A stretch of DNA of 64,000 nucleotides, taken from [Actinomadura] parvosata subsp. kistnae (GTDB lineage: Bacteria > Actinomycetota > Actinomycetes > Streptosporangiales > Streptosporangiaceae). The stretch covers positions 682,001 through 746,000 of the forward strand of contig NZ_OOHJ01000006.1 of NCBI RefSeq assembly GCF_900323885.1, written 5' to 3'. The notes below the pieces were generated by a model that was given only the letters and a program-made list of their open reading frames with translations, searched no databases and was not told the origin of the DNA. The position numbers were made by a program, and so were the translations under genes. Numbering within the stretch: the first letter of the stretch is position 1; every line of letters starts with the position of its first letter. Positions 60,463-64,000 of this stretch are shown in pieces.

Positions 60463-61065
60463 ATGAAGGCTCGAATGTGGCGGCTCGGGGTGTCCGCCCT
60501 GGCTGCGCTGTTGCTGTCCGCCTGCGCGGCGGAGGAGAAAAACGTCATCTACGCGGCCGACTATCCGGCCTACGACAGCGTCGACGCGCTGTTCGCCGGG
60601 GCGAAGCTGGTGATCGAGGGCCGGCTGACCGGGGCCAAGCGGGTCATGACGGAGGTCGAACCGGCGGACGACGGCACCGAGACCGATCCGCAGCTGAATC
60701 CGAACGCCGGGGCCACGCCCGACGCGGAGGCCCCGCCCGCCGCGCCGCCCACGGTCATGACGGTCAGTTCCGTCGAGGTGGTCAAGGTGCGCAAGGGGCT
60801 GGCCCGGGTCGGGCAGGTCATCCAGGTGAAGGAGCTCGGCGGCACGCTGGACGGCGTGACGTACGAGGAGGCGGACGCGACGCCGTTGAAGTCGGGCGTC
60901 ACGTACATGCTGTTCCTGGAGACCTATCCCGACTCGCCGGCCTCGCTCCTCAACCCGGAGCAGGCGAAGTACGTCGTCACCTCGGCGGGCACGTATTCGG
61001 CGATGCCGGACAACCCAGTCCACCTTGAGGACGCCGACGTCGAGCGGTTGTCGATCAAGGAGTGA
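60463..61065 (+). CDS. lipoprotein of unknown function
   Basis: A 200-residue protein with a classic lipobox LLSAC (Cys21) after a charged start. The mature part is a beta-rich domain with an acidic, Pro/Ala-rich insertion (about 65-100): DYPAYDSVDALFAGAKLVIE, then SVEVVKVRKGLARVGQVIQVKELGG and KSGVTYMLFLETYPDSPASL. It resembles small exported proteins often found alone near peptidases. It lies 47 bases after the metalloprotease gene and is probably in the same transcript, as an inhibitor, substrate or anchor; this is inference only. Confidence 0.72.
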   Translation: MKARMWRLGVSALAALLLSACAAEEKNVIYAADYPAYDSVDALFAGAKLVIEGRLTGAKRVMTEVEPADDGTETDPQLNPNAGATPDAEAPPAAPPTVMTVSSVEVVKVRKGLARVGQVIQVKELGGTLDGVTYEEADATPLKSGVTYMLFLETYPDSPASLLNPEQAKYVVTSAGTYSAMPDNPVHLEDADVERLSIKE

Positions 61066-61104
61066 GACCGTGAGGCCGTCCCCGGCCCCTGGAGCGGGAC
61101 GGCA

Positions 61105-61490
61105 TCAGAGCCTGGGGGCGGTCAGGTCGTAGACGCGGCGGGCGTTCCCGGCGCCCACCATGGCCACCCCCGCGCCGCCTGGCCCGTCGACCATTTCCCC
61201 GTCGGCCACGAACTCGCCCAGGACTCGCACCAGCGCCCTGCGCCACAGCGTCGCGCCGAGATGGTGCAGCTCGGCCGGAGCCCACGCGTCCGAGAAGAAC
61301 AGCCGTTTGGCGAACGGCGCCACCTCCAGGCTCTGCGCCACCAGGGCTGCGGCACGGGCGCCGGTGTAGGTGACGGCGAGGCCCACGTCGAGATGGATGA
61401 CCGGGTACACATGGACGACGTGGCCGGCGTGGCGAACGTATGGACAGCAGAGAAGCGGCATGATCGGCACTCCGGTCGGCTCGGCTCGTT
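61105..61490 (-). pseudogene. C-terminal fragment of an amidohydrolase-2 family enzyme
   Basis: The frame ending at 61105 reads FVERAEPTGVPIMPLLCCPY, VIHLDVGLAVTYTGARAAALVAQSLEVAPFAKRLFFSDAW and LWRRALVRVLGEFV, the second half of a TIM-barrel amidohydrolase, including the Asp of FFSDAW. The N-terminal half and most metal ligands are missing. The fragment is joined directly to the truncated IS3 transposase gene. Confidence 0.6.
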
Positions 61491-61499
61491 CGACGAACC

Positions 61500-61882
61500 C
61501 GCTCGTCGCACCGCTCGCGGGCCGAGGGCGACCGGCTCCGGGCCGCGTCGTACGTCGCCGGCGCGAAGCCGAGTACCCGACAGATCGGCTCGACGCCAAA
61601 CCTTTTGGGGGCCGCCTCGCGGATGCGCTCGATCGCCCGGCGGGTGGTCTGCAGCTCGGTCTCCAGTTCGGCGATGCGCCGTCTGGCGGCGGCCGGCTCG
61701 GCCTTCTCGCCCCTGGTCAGATCCGGCTCCAGACCGCGACCGATGCGGTCCTGGCGACGCCAGGTGTAGATCGCCTGCGTGCTGATGCCCAGGTCATGCG
61801 CCAGCTCGGTGGCCGTGCGGCCTGCTTCGAGCATGTCCAGTACCTTGCGCCGGAACTCCGGCGGGTAGCCCCGTCGTCCCAT
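61500..61882 (-). pseudogene. IS3-family transposase fragment (OrfA plus start of OrfB)
   Basis: MGRRGYPPEFRRKVLDMLEAGRTATELAHDLGISTQAIYTWRR is the helix-turn-helix of an IS3 OrfA, followed by the leucine-zipper region IAELETELQTTRRAIERI and the beginning of OrfB (FGVEPICRVLGFAPATYDAA). The frame then joins the amidohydrolase remnant near 61500, so the catalytic DDE part is lost. The clean joint suggests a deletion that began within the insertion sequence. Confidence 0.68.
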
Positions 61883-62084
61883 GCCACTTTCCTCTCATCA
61901 AGCGGCACAAGAATCCAGAAATCCACCCCTACTCAACCCAGAGCACACCAAGCGCCCATGTTGTCGGCGCCCTCGGCGATTACCTGGTCCACCCGGCTGT
62001 CCGGCCCTTCCTTTTCGGATGCACGGGAAGACGATTCCGGCTTGCGGCGAAGGATGGATGATCGTGACCGCCGACCGGAGGCCG
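61883..62084. other. no recognisable gene
   Basis: Short gap upstream of the IS3 remnant; a terminal repeat of the insertion sequence may lie here but cannot be fixed without its partner. Confidence 0.3.
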
Positions 62085-62410
62085 ACCTGGTGCTCGCCGG
62101 CGCCCTGGTCCAGGTGCCCGCCACCTGGACCTTGGCCGGGGTCGGCGTCGTGGCCTTCGGCCTGCTCCCTCGCGCCGCGGCCGCGATCTCCTGGGCGGCC
62201 TTCCTGTTCGTCAACCTCTTCGGTGAAGTGCTCGGCCCGATCCTCGGCATCGACTACTGGATCGCCAAGGACGCCGTGCCCTACCCCAGCCTGCCCATGG
62301 TCATCTCTGGCGAGCCCTTCACGGCCACAGCCATCGCGATCATGACGGGCGTCACCGCCGTCCTCATCGCGGCCGGTCTTGCCGCCGTCAGACGCAGAGC
62401 ACTCACCTGA
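62085..62410 (+). pseudogene. C-terminal fragment of an ABC-2-type permease
   Basis: The frame ending at TGA 62410 reads LVQVPATWTLAGVGVVAFGLLP, the loop WIAKDAVPYPSLPMVISGEP, and the last helix IAIMTGVTAVLIAAGLAAVRRR. This is the end of the large permeases of antibiotic-export ABC systems. No start or ATPase partner is present, so it is a remnant. Confidence 0.55.
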
Positions 62411-62609
62411 GCCTCAAGGATCGTCGCGGTGAGATCCGCCTGGGTGACCGGGCGGATCTCGCCGTTCCCCCAGCGGACACCGCCCCTGCGGTGCGGGCGC
62501 TCGTCGCACCTCATGCGATCATCACAGAAAGTAATGAAACTGTAACGCTAAGTGAAAATGGCGCGGGTAGGAACCTTACGACAAATCCCCTGACCAGGAA
62601 GGTTCCCCC

Positions 62610-62912
62610 ATGAGACGCGCGCTTCGCGCGGCTGCGGTCGCGGTGCCGGCCTTGCTCGCCATCGGCCTCGCCACCGTTCCCGCCCACGCCCTCACCGCCG
62701 TTCCCAGCCAAGCCCAAGACGGCGACCCGGGCGACGACGACGGCGAGGGCGACGTCGCTGACGAGTTCGGCCTGATCAACTTCGGCAACGACAGCGACTT
62801 GCTGTCCAATCTCAACGTCTGCGAAGTGGAGGTCAACATCATCGCGATCCCGATCCTGGACCACGACGACGAGAGTCAGTGCGTCACCGTTGACAACGAC
62901 GACGACAACTGA
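62610..62912 (+). CDS. small secreted acidic protein
   Basis: A 100-residue protein with a signal peptide (LRAAAVAVPALLAIGLATVPAHA) and a mature domain of about 70 residues that is strikingly acidic (GDPGDDDGEGDVADEFG, ending in a run of Asp). A hydrophobic core, FGNDSDLLSNLNVCEVEVNI, contains one of two cysteines. It has the size and export signal of small surface proteins such as chaplins or rodlins but lacks their repeats. ATG 62610 has AGGAAGG. It is followed by a strong terminator and stands alone. Confidence 0.7.
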   Translation: MRRALRAAAVAVPALLAIGLATVPAHALTAVPSQAQDGDPGDDDGEGDVADEFGLINFGNDSDLLSNLNVCEVEVNIIAIPILDHDDESQCVTVDNDDDN

Positions 62913-63026
62913 CGCAGGCGCGTGCGGGGTCCGCCTGTCCCATCAGGTGCGCGCGGCCAGATACCACGTCACCCGACAGCCCCCCGAGCGGTCGGCGGCT
63001 TGTGAGAAGGACCGCCGCACAAGTAG

Positions 63027-63052
63027 CGGCCCCCGCCGCTGGGCGGGGGCCG
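63027..63052 (+). terminator. strong hairpin after the small secreted protein
   Basis: CGGCCCCCGCC (63027-63037) and GGCGGGGGCCG (63042-63052) form a perfect 11-bp stem with a 4-base loop. It lies between the secreted-protein gene and the convergent toxin-like gene and could terminate both. Confidence 0.75.
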
Positions 63053-63122
63053 TTCGCCACGCCCGTCCCGGCCCGGCCGGGCGGCTCGTCGCTGACGGCG
63101 ACGAGGTCAGCCGACCCCGCCT

Positions 63123-63437
63123 TCACAGGTCCTCCGCGAGGCGTCGGTATGCGCGGACGGCTTCCATCTCTTGAGGGGACAGGGTGCCGTGGTACTCCAT
63201 GAACCAGTCACGGATCAGCCGCTGGGGCTCGGTGGTATTGACGTACCGGCGGGCGCCCTCGACCGTGATGGGGACCGTGAGGGTGTCATGGTCATGGGAG
63301 GACATGACGGTCAGTCCGGTGATGAAGCGCCGGCGGGAGTCCACCACGCCGGGCGCGGAGATGACGAGCATCAAGCGTTCCCGGGCGATTCCCTTGGGGG
63401 AGTAGAGATAGACCCCGCCGGTCTGGAGTTGGATCAC
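63123..63437 (-). CDS. toxin-like protein of a possible toxin-antitoxin pair (PemK/MazF-like)
   Basis: A 104-residue protein beginning GGVYLYSPKGIARERLMLVI, with SAPGVVDSRRRFITGLTVMS and TVPITVEGARRYVNTTEPQR. The order of strands resembles the PemK/MazF RNase barrel, though the catalytic residues are not certain. GTG 63437 overlaps the stop of the upstream gene by four bases (GTGA), the coupled arrangement usual for type II systems. The C-terminal helix (LSPQEMEAVRAYRRLAED) is typical of interaction tails. Confidence 0.55.
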   Translation of the reverse strand: MIQLQTGGVYLYSPKGIARERLMLVISAPGVVDSRRRFITGLTVMSSHDHDTLTVPITVEGARRYVNTTEPQRLIRDWFMEYHGTLSPQEMEAVRAYRRLAEDL

Positions 63438-63670
63438 GCTGCGCCTCGCCCGTGGAACTCGTCATCGGCGGCGGCGGCTTCCTGCTCATCGGCGAGCGCC
63501 TCGGCGAGGACTTCGTCGCTGGAGTGATCGGCCGGCGCGCCCTTCACCAAGGCATAGTAAACGGCGGCCTTCTCCATCCATGCGGACTTGCTCAATCCCT
63601 CTCGCTCGGCTGCGGTCGCGATGAGGTCGAGGGCGGTTTCACTCAAGCTGAACGATGTCGTCTTGGCCAT
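63434..63670 (-). CDS. antitoxin-like protein (ribbon-helix-helix)
   Basis: A 78-residue protein: KTTSFSLSETALDLIATAAEREGLSKSAWMEKAAVYYALV is a ribbon-helix-helix DNA-binding domain of the CopG/Arc type, followed by an acidic tail (SSDEVLAEALADEQEAAAAD) of the kind that neutralises a toxin. ATG 63670 was chosen over a longer start because the domain begins there. It overlaps the toxin-like gene. An inverted repeat upstream could be its operator. Confidence 0.62.
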   Translation of the reverse strand: MAKTTSFSLSETALDLIATAAEREGLSKSAWMEKAAVYYALVKGAPADHSSDEVLAEALADEQEAAAADDEFHGRGAA

Positions 63671-63715
63671 GCTCGGATGATACGACTTGCAATGCATCAT
63701 GCACCAGACAGTGTC

Positions 63716-63740
63716 ATAGGATCTCTAATAGAAGTCCTAT
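63716..63740. promoter_or_regulatory. inverted repeat upstream of the antitoxin gene
   Basis: ATAGGA (63716-63721) and TCCTAT (63735-63740) flank a 13-base centre, about 46 bases upstream of the antitoxin start. Another small palindrome (TGCATCATGCA) lies closer to the gene. Either could be the binding site of the ribbon-helix-helix protein. Confidence 0.35.
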
Positions 63741-64000
63741 TATCTGGGCTCCCATGTCACGTCCTCTCCTGCAGACGCAACCCCGACCGACCCCAGACAG
63801 CGTCACAGTGCCAGGGTTGTCACGTGACGCAGCGGCTCGTTCAATACCGGGGAATGTCACCGTGCCACCGCATCCCAGAGGCCGGCCTCGCTCGGACGCG
63901 TTCGGTACGCGATCTACGAACCCTGCGGCGTCGGTCTGTTGAAGAAGATCATTTTCTCGTCTCCGTGGCACGGCTTCGCGTTGGGCACGCCGGCCCTGCG
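63741..64000. other. no recognisable gene; two short direct repeats
   Basis: GTCACAGTGCCA (63802-63813) and GTCACCGTGCCA (63856-63867) are near-identical direct repeats 54 bp apart, with the palindrome GTCACGTGAC (63819-63828) between them. No reading frame has a domain. The window ends here. Confidence 0.35.

Overview
The window is high-GC DNA from an actinomycete. GC-rich third positions, many GTG starts, TetR/MerR/ECF regulators, a SARP/TPR remnant, large secreted hydrolases with Sec signals and actinobacterial insertion sequences all fit a Streptosporangiaceae- or Streptomyces-like soil filamentous bacterium. The genus is an inference; nothing here fixes it. It reads as accessory, arm-like chromosome: intact operons lie between stretches of broken genes, insertion sequences and integrase remnants.

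Layout. 0-5 kb: a partial gene, a cupin gene behind a MerR/SoxR-type promoter, a frameshifted gene, then an IS630 and an IS5-family element standing back to back and sharing one TA target. 4.6-7.0 kb: YdeI-like and VOC proteins, then an AhpD-like decarboxylase divergent from an ECF41-type sigma factor, with mirror-image promoters between them. 7.0-16.2 kb: mostly debris (vWA, TPR, Tn3, MFS and two-component fragments, a frameshifted integrase, a decayed beta-propeller), with an intact serine hydrolase/TetR pair in the middle. 16.3-25.3 kb: an intact block of GT2-GtrA and GT39 glycosyltransferases, an OmpR-type two-component system, a VTC-type polyphosphate polymerase, a DUF4956 membrane protein and a CotH-family protein, closed by a hairpin. 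25.4-29.6 kb: a VOC dioxygenase and a TetR-MFS efflux pair with a 27-bp palindromic operator. 29.6-33.7 kb: a 1360-residue secreted protein combining an NLP (necrosis-inducing) domain with a GH18 chitinase.

34-44 kb: a cupin/xanthine-dehydrogenase chimera, a decarboxylase with a nonsense codon, a decayed MmyB-like regulator, a TetR/FAD-monooxygenase pair, a secreted SGNH hydrolase with FG-GAP repeats, a 3' half of tRNA-Lys and a SRPBCC/membrane-protein operon. 44-49 kb: two TetR genes, a small monooxygenase, membrane proteins and a broken cyclase. 49.7-59.4 kb: recombinase-rich. It holds a four-gene overlapping cassette (intact tyrosine recombinase, unknown protein, XRE regulator, zinc-ribbon recombinase-like protein) bracketed by short direct repeats, a GMC oxidoreductase/TetR pair, a frameshifted integrase, and a coiled-coil protein divergent from another integrase next to a 3' half of tRNA-Thr. 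59.4-64 kb: a small secreted metalloprotease with a lipoprotein, IS3, amidohydrolase and ABC-permease remnants, a secreted acidic peptide and a toxin-antitoxin-like pair.

Candidates for undescribed biology, in order: the four-gene recombinase cassette with its flanking repeats; the polyphosphate polymerase/CotH/glycosyltransferase/two-component block, with a PHO-box-like array ahead of the polymerase; the NLP-chitinase fusion; and the mirrored ECF41 promoters.
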